Shown one piece after another: positions 41,535-51,307 of a stretch of DNA of 64,000 nt. Origin of the DNA: Streptomyces sp. NBC_00286. GTDB lineage: Bacteria > Actinomycetota > Actinomycetes > Streptomycetales > Streptomycetaceae. Location of the stretch: the NCBI RefSeq assembly GCF_036173125.1, contig NZ_CP108054.1, positions 2,294,001 through 2,358,000 on the forward strand, read 5' to 3'. The position numbers and the translations under genes are program-made. The notes under the pieces were generated by a model. It was not told the DNA's origin and ran no database searches. It saw nothing but the letters and a program-made list of their open reading frames with translations. Position 1 is the stretch's first letter. The number at the start of each line of letters is the position of its first letter.

Positions 41535-43955
41535 TCAGCGGTTGACCGCGAAGACCGTGCCGCTGTCGTTGCCGACGTACACCGTGCCGCCGGACGCCGC
41601 GGGTGAGGAGCGGATGTCCGCGCCGGTGCGGTGCCTCCACCGCTGTTTGCCCGTGGCCTTGTGCACGGCGTAAAGGTTGCCGCTCTTGCTGCCCACGTAC
41701 ACGGTGTCGCCCAGGACCGTGGGTGAGGAGTAGACGATGCTGCCGATGGTGAACTTCCACCTCTGCTTCCCGGTGAGGGCGTCGACCGCGTACAGATGGC
41801 CGTCGTCGCTCCCCACGTAGACGACTCCGTCGGACACCGCGGGCGAGGAGCCCACGCCGCCCCGGGTGGCGAAGGTCCAAAGGCGTTCGCCGGTATCGCA
41901 GTTGACGGCGTAGAGGTTGCCGTCGTAGCTGCCCGCGTAGACGACGCGATCGGCGATCGCCGGTGAGGACTTGACGTCGCCGTCCGTATCGAAGGCCCAG
42001 GCTCGTTCTCCGGTAGCCGCGTCGATGCCGTACAGCCGGGAGTCCTCACTGCCGACGACGACCTTGCCCCAAGCGACCACCGGGGAGGAACGGATCCGGC
42101 CCTCGGCGGCGAACGCCCACTTCCGGTCGCCGGAACGGGCGCCCACCGCGTACAGCCGGCCGTCGTCACTGCCCGCGTAGACCACTCCCCCGGCGACCAC
42201 GGGTGAGGAGTTGACCTCTCCACGAGCGCTGAACTGCCAGCGCTGGTCGCCGGTCTTCACGTCGACGGCATAGAGGTGGTAATCCGCGCTGCCGAAGTAG
42301 GCGAGGCCCCCGGCCACGGCGGGACAGGTGTAGACGCCGTTGCCGGTGCTGAACGCCCAGCGTCGTTTGCCGGTTTCGGCGTCCAGGGCGTACATGCTGC
42401 CGTCCTTGCTGCCGGCGAACACCAGCCCGCCCGCGGCGAGAAGGGCGGGCGCGACCGGGCCTCCGGTGCTGTACGCCCATCTCTGGCTGCCCGGAGTCGG
42501 GGCGGCCGCCGGGTCGTTGAGGGGGTCGTTGCCCGTGCTCTTGTCGGAGTCGTCCTGGTCGCCGAGCCCCAGCAGGTAGGAGCCCACGCCGAGGGCGGCG
42601 ACGGCGCCCGCTCCGGTGAGTGCGATCAGCACGCGGCGACGGGTGGGCGTACCGGGGTCGCGGTCTCCTCCGCCGCCCGGAAGCGGTCCGCCGGTCGGAT
42701 GTGGTCCGCCGGTCGGGAGTTGCCCGCTCCCCGACGGCCACGGCGACGGATGGCCCGACGTCCCGAGTGGTGACGGTTGCGGTCTCAGCCCCGCGTCCGT
42801 CCAGGTGGGTGGACCGCTCGGGGGTACAGGGCCGGGGGCGCCCGGACCGGGATACCGCGGGCCCTCGGGCGAGACGACGGTCGGTCTCCGGAGCGCCTCG
42901 GGTGCCCCCGCCGTATGCCCGGACGGCTCCTGCGGCAGGCGGGGATCCACCGCGACGCCGGCTCCGGCAGCCCCGGCTGTCGCGGCCCGCGGGCCCGTCG
43001 GTGACACCTGGCGGCCCGCGCCGGCCTCCTCGGCCCGCCGCACCGAGGCGGCCACGGGCGCGGGCAGCCAGGCCCCGCCGTGCAGGGCGACGGTGACGGT
43101 GTCCTTTCCGTACGGGCCGTACTGGCCGGAGGCCGCCGCGGGCGCCGCAAGGATCCGGCGGGCGAACTCCGTGAGCAGTTCCGCGACCGTGGGCCGGCGT
43201 GCCGGATCCTTCTCAAGGCAGTCGGCAAGGAGCGGGCGCAGCCCTGCCGGCACCGAGGACAGATCGGGCTCGTCGTGGACCACGCCGAAGCCGATCCCGG
43301 CCCCGGGGCTGGAGCTGAAGGGCCCTTCGCCGCAGGCCGCGTACACGAGCACGCTCGCGAGGGCGAACACATCGGCGGGCGTACCGGCGCGCCCACCCGT
43401 CAGCTGCTCGGGCGACATGAACGCGGGCGTGCCGACGACGACTCCGCTGCGGGTCAGCGAACTCGAACCGGCGCTGATCGCGATCCCGAAGTCGATCACC
43501 TTGGGCCCGTCGGGAGCCAGCAGCACATTGGAGGGCTTCAGATCCCGGTGGACGAGGCCCGCGGCATGGATGGCCTGGAGCGCCTCGCTCAGCCCGGCGC
43601 CCAGCGCGAGCACCGAGGATTCGGGCAGCGGTCCGTGCCGCGCGATGGTGGCGTCCAGCGAGATACCCGCGACATGGACGGTGGCGAGCCACGGCGGGTC
43701 CCCGTACGGATCCGCGTCGACGACCGCGGCCGTGAACGCCCCGCTGACAGCCCGGGCGGCAGCCGCCTCCCGGGCGAACCGCTGTCGGAACTCGGGGTCG
43801 TCGGTGAATTCGGGCCGGATGGTCTTGACGGCGACCGCACGCCCGCCCGGTGACCGCCCCAGATAGACGCGCCCCATCCCGCCGGCTCCGAGGCGCCCCA
43901 TGATGCGGTACGGCCCCACCTGCCGCGGGTCGCTGTTTTCCAACGGCTGTGCCAT
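41535..43955 (-). CDS. Membrane Ser/Thr protein kinase with PQQ-like beta-propeller sensor
   Basis: About 806 aa from the ATG at 43953-43955 (GGGGG upstream; an in-frame ATG at 44012 is possible). Kinase domain residues about 13-275: GRLGAGGMGRVYLG loop, VAVKTI Lys, HRDLKPSN catalytic loop, IDFGIA metal loop, GTPAFMSPEQL activation segment. A Pro/Gly-rich linker follows (about 290-430), then one membrane helix (LIALTGAGAVAALGVGSYLL, about 440). The extracellular part is a PQQ-like propeller with about eight repeats of the form SSPVVAGGVVYAGSDDGxLYAVD-TG-RW. Typical Streptomyces hub kinase: extracellular propeller senses, intracellular kinase signals. Ligand unknown. Confidence 0.93.
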   Translation of the reverse strand: MAQPLENSDPRQVGPYRIMGRLGAGGMGRVYLGRSPGGRAVAVKTIRPEFTDDPEFRQRFAREAAAARAVSGAFTAAVVDADPYGDPPWLATVHVAGISLDATIARHGPLPESSVLALGAGLSEALQAIHAAGLVHRDLKPSNVLLAPDGPKVIDFGIAISAGSSSLTRSGVVVGTPAFMSPEQLTGGRAGTPADVFALASVLVYAACGEGPFSSSPGAGIGFGVVHDEPDLSSVPAGLRPLLADCLEKDPARRPTVAELLTEFARRILAAPAAASGQYGPYGKDTVTVALHGGAWLPAPVAASVRRAEEAGAGRQVSPTGPRAATAGAAGAGVAVDPRLPQEPSGHTAGAPEALRRPTVVSPEGPRYPGPGAPGPVPPSGPPTWTDAGLRPQPSPLGTSGHPSPWPSGSGQLPTGGPHPTGGPLPGGGGDRDPGTPTRRRVLIALTGAGAVAALGVGSYLLGLGDQDDSDKSTGNDPLNDPAAAPTPGSQRWAYSTGGPVAPALLAAGGLVFAGSKDGSMYALDAETGKRRWAFSTGNGVYTCPAVAGGLAYFGSADYHLYAVDVKTGDQRWQFSARGEVNSSPVVAGGVVYAGSDDGRLYAVGARSGDRKWAFAAEGRIRSSPVVAWGKVVVGSEDSRLYGIDAATGERAWAFDTDGDVKSSPAIADRVVYAGSYDGNLYAVNCDTGERLWTFATRGGVGSSPAVSDGVVYVGSDDGHLYAVDALTGKQRWKFTIGSIVYSSPTVLGDTVYVGSKSGNLYAVHKATGKQRWRHRTGADIRSSPAASGGTVYVGNDSGTVFAVNR

Positions 43956-44195
43956 GGGCCCCCCTGAACCAGCCGGAGGGCGTGTTGCTCCCCGGATGTC
44001 TGTGCCGTCCATGATGTCCGGCAGGCGCGGAATACGCACCTCACTGTGCGCTCGGACGCGGGCGGAGTATGGGTGGGTTCCACGGGGCTACGCCCCTGGG
44101 ATCCCGTCGGGGTTCCGCCCCGAGCCCCGTTTCGGGGGCCGGCCCCCGGGCCCCCGGGTCCGGACCCCCGGCCCCAGGACCCCCGGCCCTCCGCT

Positions 44196-44296
44196 CCCCG
44201 AGCCTCCGGTCCTCGAACCCCGAACCCCGAACCCCGAACCCCGAACCCCGAACCCCGGACCCCGAACCCCGGTCCCCGAGCCTCCGGTCCTCGAAC
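44196..44296. repeat. CCGAACC heptamer tract bracketed by identical 23-bp copies
   Basis: CCCCGAGCCTCCGGTCCTCG plus AAC at 44196-44218 recurs exactly at 44274-44296. Between them run about seven CGAACCC-type heptamers, drifting to GGACCCC and GGTCCCC. It sits in the 600-bp gap between the kinase and GNAT genes. The rest of that gap (44297-44562) is less GC-rich, with TTGACA at 44462-44467 as a possible -35. Confidence 0.85.
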
Positions 44297-44562
44297 TCCC
44301 CCCAGCCACCTCCCCCAGCTACCGCGGAGGTGCCCACAGAGCTGAAGGGGTCGGGAGTTGCCATGAGTCGCCAATTCGCCGCGAGTTCACGAGAGTTGCG
44401 GCAGATATCCCTGAACAGAGCTTGTCACCCGATCTATAGCATTTCATTGCAACAGACACCCTTGACAGCTTGCAGGCCGTTTCGCCACGTTTGAGCTCTG
44501 CCACTGTGCAGAACAAGTGGGGCGCGAACAAAGCGCGTTGGGGAAACGGGGGGCGGTCGCCC

Positions 44563-45699
44563 ATGCGATCGATCAGCAATGGCACGCACATCACCATCCA
44601 CAGAGCCGGGCAGCTCGACGCCTCGCTCAGCCGGGCCTGGCACAAGGCGATGGACGAGTCGCCCGACTTCGCCAACCCCTTCCTGGCGCCGGAGTTCGCG
44701 GCCGGGATCGGCGGATGCCGCGGTGGGGCGCGGGTGGCGGTCCTGCACGAGGACGGCGAACCCGTCGGCTTCCTCCCGTACGAACGCAACTCCTTCGGCG
44801 TCGGCCGGGCCATAGGCCTCGGCCTCTCCGACTGCCAGGCCCTCGTCCACCGCCCCGGGATCACATGGGACACCGGGCAACTGCTGCGCGCCTGCGGGCT
44901 GTCCGTCTTCGAGTTCGACCATCTCGTCGCGGAGCAGCAGCCGTTCGGCCCGTACGTCACGGGGACGTTCCCCTCACCGGTCCTCGACCTGAAGCCCGGC
45001 GACGGCGACTACGCCCAGTGGCTGCGGGCCACGTACCCAGGGCTGGCCAAGACGACGCTGAAGAAGGAACGCCGCCTGGGGCGCGACCTGGGCGAGATGC
45101 GTTTCGTCTTCGACGAGCGCGACCCGAGGGCGCTGCGCACGCTGATGCGGTGGAAGTCCGCGCAGTACCGCAGGACGGGCCGGATGGACCGGTTCGCGCG
45201 GCCGTGGATCGTGGACCTGGTGGACCATCTGTTCCAGGTGCGCGAGGAGCACTTCACCGGTGTGCTGTCCGTCGTGTACGCGGGCGACCGCCCGGTGGCC
45301 GCCCACTTCGGCCCGAGATCGCGCACGGTCTTCGCGGCCTGGTTCACGGCATACGACCCCGAGTTCCGCTACTACTCCCCCGGCCTGATCATGCACCTGC
45401 GCATGGCCGAGGCGGCGGCCCGGGACGGCGTACGCCTCATGGACATGGGCCGTGGCGACAAGGAGTACAAGGACTGGCTCAAGACCCGTGAACTGCGCGT
45501 CGCCGAAGGCTTCGCGACCCGCCCCCACCCGGTGGCGACCGCACACCGCCTGTGGCGCAGACCGGTACGCGGCCTGCGCAACACGGTCCTGGCCCACCCC
45601 ACCCTGCGCGAACCGGCCGACCGGCTCCTGAAGACGGTCGGCACCTTGCGTACGTCGGCCCGGACGAGCTCCGCCGGAGCCGCACCCCGCGCCCGCTGA
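44563..45699 (+). CDS. CelD/FemAB-like GNAT-fold acyltransferase
   Basis: About 378 aa from the ATG at 44563. The protein has the double-GNAT (Acetyltransf_6, CelD/BcsL) layout: an N-terminal half with PFLAPEFAAGIGGCRGGARVAVL and EPVGFLPYERN, then YPGLAKTTLKKERRLGRDLG, and a C-terminal half with GDRPVAAHFGPRSRTVFAAWFTAYDPEFRYYSPGLIMHLRM (acyl-CoA pocket region) and LMDMGRGDKEYKDWLKTRE. The last motif is a strong family hallmark. Members are linked to extracellular polysaccharide modification. The aminotransferase-like gene 32 bp downstream probably forms an operon with it. Confidence 0.82.
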   Translation: MRSISNGTHITIHRAGQLDASLSRAWHKAMDESPDFANPFLAPEFAAGIGGCRGGARVAVLHEDGEPVGFLPYERNSFGVGRAIGLGLSDCQALVHRPGITWDTGQLLRACGLSVFEFDHLVAEQQPFGPYVTGTFPSPVLDLKPGDGDYAQWLRATYPGLAKTTLKKERRLGRDLGEMRFVFDERDPRALRTLMRWKSAQYRRTGRMDRFARPWIVDLVDHLFQVREEHFTGVLSVVYAGDRPVAAHFGPRSRTVFAAWFTAYDPEFRYYSPGLIMHLRMAEAAARDGVRLMDMGRGDKEYKDWLKTRELRVAEGFATRPHPVATAHRLWRRPVRGLRNTVLAHPTLREPADRLLKTVGTLRTSARTSSAGAAPRAR

Positions 45700-45731
45700 G
45701 CAGGCCACGCCCGCACACCCCCGTACGCCCC

Positions 45732-47024
45732 ATGCTCATCCCCCTTGTGCACCCCCGCGAACGACCCTTCAACGGCCCTTCGACGGAAGAGGTGACCATG
45801 CCGTACGGATCGCGACTCGCCGCGACGATGACACGGCGGCTCGGACGCGAATGCGTCTACACGCCCTCGGCACGGCTGGCGCTGTATCTGGCGCTACGAC
45901 GCTGGTGCCGGCCGGGCGCACGCGTGCTGATGTCGCCAGTGAACGACGACGTGATCCTCTTCGTCGTCCTCGCGGCCGGGCTGCGCCCGGTGCAGGCCCC
46001 GGTGTCCATGTGGGACGGCAACATCGACCCCGCCGCCGTACCCGAGTCGACCTGGCGGAACGTGGACGCCGTACTCACCACGAACCTGTACGGCATGCCG
46101 GACCGCGTCATCGAACTACGGCGCCGCTGCGATGAGTTGGGCATCCCCCTGCTCGAGGACGCGGCACACGCGATCGGCACGCATGTGGACGGGCAGCCGA
46201 TCGGGACGTTCGGGAAGGCGGCGGCGTTCAGCCTGTCCAAGCACGTGGCGGCGATGGCAGGCGGTTTCCTGGCCGTCGAGGACGCGCGCACCCGACGCGA
46301 GCTGGAGCTCCTGCGCGACGATCTCCTCGAACCGGCCCGCCTGCGCACCGACCTGGCCGCTACCCTGCGCCCGCTGGCGCGTTCCGCCGTACGCACCCTC
46401 CACCTGGTGCGCCCCGCATGGCGCACGATGCAGCGCCTCGGCCTGCTGGAACGGGACGACTTCCGCATGCCCCTGCACGCACCACGACTGACCCGCAGCG
46501 CCCGCGAGGCGCCCAGCCTCAAGGCGTACGAGCCATGGGTACGCGTCGACCTGCACGACTTCCGCTCCCGCCATGGAGCCCTGGTCCGCGGCCAGTTGAG
46601 GCTCCGCCTGGCGGGCCTCGACACGAACCTCGCCCACCGCAGGGCCGGCACCGCCCTCCTCTCAGGCACCGCCTGGGCCTCCCCGGCACTGCGCGACCGA
46701 GCCACCCACGACGGCCCCCCTCCCGTCTTCCGCGTCCCGCTCCTGGTCCACGACCGCGACGCCCTCGTCGAACGCCTGGTGAACCACGGCGTTATCGCCG
46801 GCTACATCTACGACCCGCCGCTCGACGACTACGCGGGCCCGGAGTTCGTCGACCCCTCCCCCACCCCCTCGGCCGCCCGCTGGTTCGCCTCACACGTGCT
46901 CCCGGCCGACCCGCTCCTGGCTCGCAGAATCACCGCAGCCCTGACCAGGGAACAGGCGAGGACCGCGCACCCGTCCCTGCTCGCCCCGCAGCCGGAACCC
47001 ACGCCACGGACCGCCTTGGGCTGA
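45732..47024 (+). CDS. DegT/DnrJ/EryC1/StrS-type PLP aminotransferase-like protein
   Basis: About 430 aa from the ATG at 45732; a later in-frame ATG at 45798, preceded by GAAGAGGTGACC, is an alternative and gives a more usual N terminus. The fold-type I core is seen in VYTPSARLALYLALRRW, LLEDAAHAIGTHVDG (Asp/His near the pyridine ring) and FSLSKHVAAMAGGFLAV, where Lys of SLSKH is the PLP Schiff-base residue. GVIAGYIYDPPLDDY lies at the substrate end. Such enzymes aminate nucleotide-linked keto-sugars. Paired with the GNAT gene it suggests synthesis or decoration of an amino-sugar-containing surface product. Confidence 0.8.
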   Translation: MLIPLVHPRERPFNGPSTEEVTMPYGSRLAATMTRRLGRECVYTPSARLALYLALRRWCRPGARVLMSPVNDDVILFVVLAAGLRPVQAPVSMWDGNIDPAAVPESTWRNVDAVLTTNLYGMPDRVIELRRRCDELGIPLLEDAAHAIGTHVDGQPIGTFGKAAAFSLSKHVAAMAGGFLAVEDARTRRELELLRDDLLEPARLRTDLAATLRPLARSAVRTLHLVRPAWRTMQRLGLLERDDFRMPLHAPRLTRSAREAPSLKAYEPWVRVDLHDFRSRHGALVRGQLRLRLAGLDTNLAHRRAGTALLSGTAWASPALRDRATHDGPPPVFRVPLLVHDRDALVERLVNHGVIAGYIYDPPLDDYAGPEFVDPSPTPSAARWFASHVLPADPLLARRITAALTREQARTAHPSLLAPQPEPTPRTALG

Positions 47025-47127
47025 CGGGAGTACACACCGCGACAACGCCGTGACGCCATGAAGTCGTACGTGGCACGGTGAACAGGACCGGTCCACCGGC
47101 GGACCGCCGACCCAGGAGGTCACGACC

Positions 47128-48234
47128 ATGACCGACGCACCCGCGCCCACCCCGAACGCCGAACGGCTGGCCGAGGAGATCCTCACGAGGATGCTCTCGG
47201 CCCTGGAGATCTTCACGGTCGAGGTCGGCGTACGCCGCGGCCTGTACGAGGCGCTGGCCGCGCACGGTCCCATGACGCCGCGCGAACTCTCGGCGACGGC
47301 GGGCGTCCATGCGCGGTACGCCCGCGAGTGGCTGGAGCAGCAGGCGGTCGCCGGGATCCTGACCGTGTCCGGGTCCACCAGCTCCACTCCCGAGGACGAC
47401 TACGAGCGGCGCTTCTCCCTGCCCGACGAACACCGTCGCGTACTCCTAGACCCGGACGACCCGTGCTACATGGCGGCCGGTCCGCGGTTCATCGCCTCGA
47501 TCGCGGCGACGCTGCCCGAGGTGCTGGAGGCTTTCGGCACGGGCGGGGGTGTGCCGTACGAGCGCTACGGCGAGGGCACGCGCGAGGGCATCGCGGGCCT
47601 GAACCGTCCCATGTTCCAGCCGGAGACGGTCCGCTCCTGGGTGGCGGCCCTGCCGGACGTCCACCGCCGGCTCACCGACGACTCCGGTGCCCGGGTACTC
47701 GACCTGGGCTGCGGCCTCGGCTGGTCGACGATCGCTCTGGCCCGCGCCTTTCCCGCCGCCCGGCTGACCGGTATCGACCTGGACGCCGCCTCCGTCGAAC
47801 GGGCCCGGCGCCACGCCGACGAGGCCGGGCTCGGCGATCGGATCGCCTTCGTCAACACGGATGCGGCCGGGGCGGGGCTCGACGGGGCCGTGGATCTGGT
47901 CACCGTGTTCGAGGCGCTGCACGACATGGCGGACCCGATCGGGGCGCTGGCCTCGGTGCGCCGGCTGCTGACTCCGTCGGGTGCCGTGCTCATCGCGGAC
48001 GAGAAGGTGAGCGAGGGGTTCACCGCTCCGGGACCGGATCTGGATCGGCTCAACTACGCGTTCAGCGTGCTGCATTGCCTTCCCGCTACTCGCGCGGAGG
48101 GGGCGAAGGTGGAGGCGGGCACGGTGTTGCGGCCGACTACGGTGCGGGCGTATGCCCGCGAGGCGGGGTACGGCTCGACGGAGGTCCTGCCCGTCGCCCA
48201 CGAGCTGTGGCACTTCTACCGGCTGTCGCCGTGA
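47128..48234 (+). CDS. SAM-dependent methyltransferase with N-terminal winged helix
   Basis: 368 aa, CCCAGGAGGTCACGACC before the ATG. The N-terminal about 90 residues are a winged-helix dimerisation region (LYEALAAHGPMTPRELSATAGVHARYAREWLEQQAV). The catalytic class I domain has motif I VLDLGCGLGWSTIALA (about residues 190-205), LTGIDLDAASVERARRHADEAGL, and VDLVTVFEALHDM. Layout is that of O-methyltransferase-like or mycobacterial-type transcriptional-regulator/methyltransferase proteins. Substrate unknown. Single gene. Confidence 0.88.
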   Translation: MTDAPAPTPNAERLAEEILTRMLSALEIFTVEVGVRRGLYEALAAHGPMTPRELSATAGVHARYAREWLEQQAVAGILTVSGSTSSTPEDDYERRFSLPDEHRRVLLDPDDPCYMAAGPRFIASIAATLPEVLEAFGTGGGVPYERYGEGTREGIAGLNRPMFQPETVRSWVAALPDVHRRLTDDSGARVLDLGCGLGWSTIALARAFPAARLTGIDLDAASVERARRHADEAGLGDRIAFVNTDAAGAGLDGAVDLVTVFEALHDMADPIGALASVRRLLTPSGAVLIADEKVSEGFTAPGPDLDRLNYAFSVLHCLPATRAEGAKVEAGTVLRPTTVRAYAREAGYGSTEVLPVAHELWHFYRLSP

Positions 48235-49086
48235 GGTGAGCTGCGGGTTCGTGGGAGGAGGGTTTTCTTTCCCCAGCCCCGCCCCTTCCCGGCTGTATCA
48301 ATTTGCGGCTCCGCCGCGTGGGGAGGCTGCGCCCCCAGGCCCCCTGCCTCCGGCCGGTGGGGCGCCTACGGCGGGTGGGTGGGTGGGGTGTGCCTACCGG
48401 GGCGGGGTAACAGTCGTGTCGCGGCTGCGGGTGCGTCGTGGCTTGTCGCGCAGTTCCCCGCGCCCCTAAAACGCCTGCGACTGCCCGCACCCTCGACGAG
48501 CACGCGAACCGAAACCCCCGCCCGGAAGGGGCCCGCGCCCGAGCAACCCGTGCCCGGAAGGCGCCTGCGCCCCGAGCAAGCCCGCGGCCCGGAAGGGAGC
48601 CCGCACCCCCATGGCCCCGCGGCCGCCCACGGCGGCGAGGGGACGGGGCGGGGGTGTGCGCCCGCAGCGGCCGGCGCGCCAACACCGGCACCCTCTACCA
48701 GCCGACAGCAACGCGCGCCGGTCCGAGGACGGACACCCCCGACGCGGCCCCGCACCCACCACCCACCCAAGGGGCGCGGGGCTGTGACATATGCGGCTCC
48801 GCCGCGTGGGCGCGACCAGCCACACTCAGCCCGCAGCCGCCCCACCGCCGGAGGCACCCCGCGTGGACGCGACCAGCCACAACGGACCGTTAGCCGCCCC
48901 ACCGCCGGAGGCACCCCGCGTGGGCGCGACCAGCCACAACGGCGCCGCAGCCGACAACGAACCCAACCGCCCAACCGCCCAACCGCCGGAGGCACCCCGC
49001 GCCGCACTCAAAAACGAACCTCAAATGTTGCTCTGAACGTCCCCGCCAAGGGGTTCGACCCCACGCTTCGGGGTCATCACCCCGTC
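48235..49086. repeat. 850-bp non-coding region packed with dispersed-element copies
   Basis: Element copies: 48291-48330 (CTGTATCAATTTGCGG tail, forward), 48425-48475 (inverted, GTCGTGGCTTGTCGCGCAGT), 48770-48835 (forward). From about 48843 a 63-bp unit with CCACCGCCGGAGGCACCCCG and CGCGACCAGCCACAACGG is repeated in tandem, with a third partial copy near 48985. Long open frames cross the region in several frames, but their peptides are only repeated PPPEAPR and GATSHN, so I call no gene. Confidence 0.75.
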
Positions 49087-50415
49087 ATGCAGCCACTGGG
49101 TACGGGAATCGGATGGCGGCCAGAAATCGCCGAGGCCGTCGAGCGTATGCCCGGCATCGACTGGGTCGAGGCCGTGGCGGAGAACGTGTGCCCGGGACAC
49201 ATCCCGGACTCACTGCAGCGCCTGCGCGCCCGCGGCGTCACCGTCATACCGCACGGCGTCTCCCTGGGCCTCGGCGGCGCGGAGCGCCCCGACGAGGCCC
49301 GCCTCACCGCCCTCGCCGAACGCGCGGAAGCGCTCACCGCCCCGCTCGTCACCGAGCACATCGCCTTCGTCCGCGCGGGCGGCCCCCTCACCGCCACCCC
49401 CCGCCTGGAGGCCGGGCACCTCCTGCCAGTACCCCGCACCCGAGACGCCCTCAACGTCCTGTGCGAAAACATCCGCATCGCCCAGGCCGCCCTCCCCGTA
49501 CCCCTCGCCGTCGAGAACATCGCAGCACTGATCTCCTGGCCGGGCGAGGAGATGACCGAGGGACAGTTCCTGTACGACCTGGTCGACCGTACCGGCGTAC
49601 GCCTGCTCATCGACGTGGCCAACCTCCACACCAACCACGTCAACCGAGGCGAAGACCCCGCCAAGGCCCTCGACGAACTGCCCGTCGAGGCCATCGCGTA
49701 CGTCCACGTCGCCGGCGGCTTCGAACGCGACGGTGTCTGGCACGACAGCCACGCCCACCCCGTACCCCCGGCGGTCCTCGACATCCTCGCGGACCTGGCG
49801 TCCCGAGTCCGCCCACCGGGCGTACTCCTGGAGCGAGACGAGAACTTCCCCGAACCGGCCGAGCTGGAGCGGGAGTTGGCAGCGATCAGGGAAACCGTGG
49901 AGCAGGCCCCGAAGGCAAACGCCCAGCCTTCAGGCGTACGGGCCGAGACCTCCGGCGTACAGGACGGTGGCGCCCCGCAGGACAACGCAGAAGACACCGA
50001 AGCGCCCCGTCAGGGCCTCGCACTGGCCCAAACGGCCCTGCTCTCCGCCCTCGTCGCCGGAACCCCCACCCCCGAAGGCTTCGACCGCTCACGGCTGGCC
50101 GTGCAGGCACGAGCACTCGCCGCGAAACGGGCCGACGTCGTCGCCAAGGTCGCCCCGGAACTGCCCGAGATCCTGGCCGGGACGTACCGAACGCACTTCC
50201 TGGCGTACGCGACCGACCACCCGATGACCGACGGCTACCGCCACGACGCCCTGGCCTTCGCCGAACACCTGCTCCTGCACGGCCGCCTCGAAGACGCCGA
50301 CGTACAGCGGCAGTTGAGCGACTGGTGGCTGGAGCGCTCAGGCCCCGCCCCGCTGTCCCGCCGCCCGGCGGCCCGCCTGGCACGGGCCACCCGCCGGGTC
50401 CTGCTGAGGCGCTGA
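49087..50415 (+). CDS. DUF692 multinuclear non-haem iron enzyme (MNIO) with C-terminal helical domain
   Basis: About 442 aa from the ATG at 49087; the frame is open far upstream through repeats, but homologues start here ([16 protein letters not shown]). MNIO/UPF0276 iron ligands are visible: [56 protein letters not shown] and [11 protein letters not shown] Gln/Ala/Asp-rich linker (about 285-315) leads to a helical C-terminal domain with [21 protein letters not shown] and [17 protein letters not shown], similar in style to the DUF2063 partners of MbnB/BufB-like enzymes. MNIOs modify Cys of small peptides; no precursor peptide is evident beside it. Confidence 0.85.
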   Translation: MQPLGTGIGWRPEIAEAVERMPGIDWVEAVAENVCPGHIPDSLQRLRARGVTVIPHGVSLGLGGAERPDEARLTALAERAEALTAPLVTEHIAFVRAGGPLTATPRLEAGHLLPVPRTRDALNVLCENIRIAQAALPVPLAVENIAALISWPGEEMTEGQFLYDLVDRTGVRLLIDVANLHTNHVNRGEDPAKALDELPVEAIAYVHVAGGFERDGVWHDSHAHPVPPAVLDILADLASRVRPPGVLLERDENFPEPAELERELAAIRETVEQAPKANAQPSGVRAETSGVQDGGAPQDNAEDTEAPRQGLALAQTALLSALVAGTPTPEGFDRSRLAVQARALAAKRADVVAKVAPELPEILAGTYRTHFLAYATDHPMTDGYRHDALAFAEHLLLHGRLEDADVQRQLSDWWLERSGPAPLSRRPAARLARATRRVLLRR

Positions 50416-50670
50416 CGCGCTACCGCGCTGCGGCAGCCGCTCAGGCCAGCCCCGCGACCAGCTCAGCCACGGACTTGCGCCGCCCGGTGTAGAACGGGAC
50501 CTCTTCCCGGACATGCATCCGGGCCTCGGACGCGCGCAGATGCTGACGCGCTACCGCGCTGCGGCAGCCGCTCAGGCCAGCCCCGCGACCAGCTCAGCCA
50601 CGGACTTGCGCCGCCCGGTGTAGAACGGGACCTCTTCCCGGACATGCATCCGGGCCTCGGACGCGCGCAG
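50411..50670. repeat. Perfect 129-bp tandem duplication covering the 3' end of hemQ
   Basis: 50411-50539 and 50542-50670 are identical, separated by two bases. The right copy contains the last 33 codons of hemQ including its stop; the left copy is an orphan duplicate that begins inside the stop codon of the MNIO gene. No change has accumulated, so the event is very recent or an assembly artefact. Confidence 0.95.
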
Positions 50671-51303
50671 GTGGCGCATGAGGTCGACGATGCGGTACAG
50701 CTCGTCGGCCTCGAAGGCGAGGATCCACTCGTAGTCGCCCAGCGAGAACGAGGCGACCGTGTTGGCCCGCACGTCCGGGTAGCCGCGGGCCATCTTGCCG
50801 TGGTCGGCGAGCATGCGGCGGCGGTCCTCGTCGGGCAGCAGGTACCAGTCGTAGGAGCGCACGAACGGGTAGACGCTGACGTAATTGCGCGGCGTCTCGT
50901 CGGCGAGGAACGCCGGGATGTGCGAGCGGTTGAACTCGGCGGGGCGGTGCAGCGCCATGTTCGACCAGACCGGCTCCAGGGCGCGCCCCAGCTTCGTACG
51001 GCGGAAGAGGTTGTACGCCTCCTGGAGCTGGTCGGCGGTCTCCGCGTGCCACCAGATCATGAGGTCGGCGTCGGCGCGCAGGCCGGACACGTCGTACGTG
51101 CCGCGAATCGTCACGTCCTTGGCGGCGAGCTGGTCGAAGAGCTCCTGGACCTCGTCCGCGTAGCCGGCGCGGTCCTCGGGGAGGACGTCTCGTAGCTTGA
51201 AGACGGACCACAGGGTGTAGCGGATGACCTCGTTCAGGTCCTTGGCCAGCTTGCCCTTGTTCGGGATCCTGCCGGACTCGGTGGTGGGGGCGTCGTCACT
51301 CAT
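50572..51303 (-). CDS. hemQ: HemQ coproheme decarboxylase (chlorite dismutase family)
   Basis: About 243 aa from the ATG at 51301-51303. Family landmarks: [54 protein letters not shown] (region of the proximal haem His), [22 protein letters not shown] and [16 protein letters not shown]. It carries out the last step of the coproporphyrin-dependent haem pathway, oxidative decarboxylation of coproheme. It starts four bases after the hemY stop, so they are co-transcribed. Its last 99 bases lie in a duplicated 129-bp segment. Confidence 0.95.
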   Translation of the reverse strand: MSDDAPTTESGRIPNKGKLAKDLNEVIRYTLWSVFKLRDVLPEDRAGYADEVQELFDQLAAKDVTIRGTYDVSGLRADADLMIWWHAETADQLQEAYNLFRRTKLGRALEPVWSNMALHRPAEFNRSHIPAFLADETPRNYVSVYPFVRSYDWYLLPDEDRRRMLADHGKMARGYPDVRANTVASFSLGDYEWILAFEADELYRIVDLMRHLRASEARMHVREEVPFYTGRRKSVAELVAGLA

Positions 51304-51307
51304 GTCC

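Noticed and set aside
44363..44494. 43-codon frame starting MSRQFAASSR before the GNAT gene
   Set aside because: Weak codon bias and no homology that I can recall; overlaps the likely promoter TTGACA at 44462.
48791..49036. 81-residue open frame upstream of the MNIO as a possible RiPP precursor
   Set aside because: It has no Cys and is a translation of the tandem dispersed repeat (GATSHN, PPPEAPR), with no ribosome site specific to it.
48379..49086. 236-codon upstream extension of the MNIO frame
   Set aside because: It consists of dispersed repeats, and the conserved start [10 protein letters not shown] follows the ATG at 49087.
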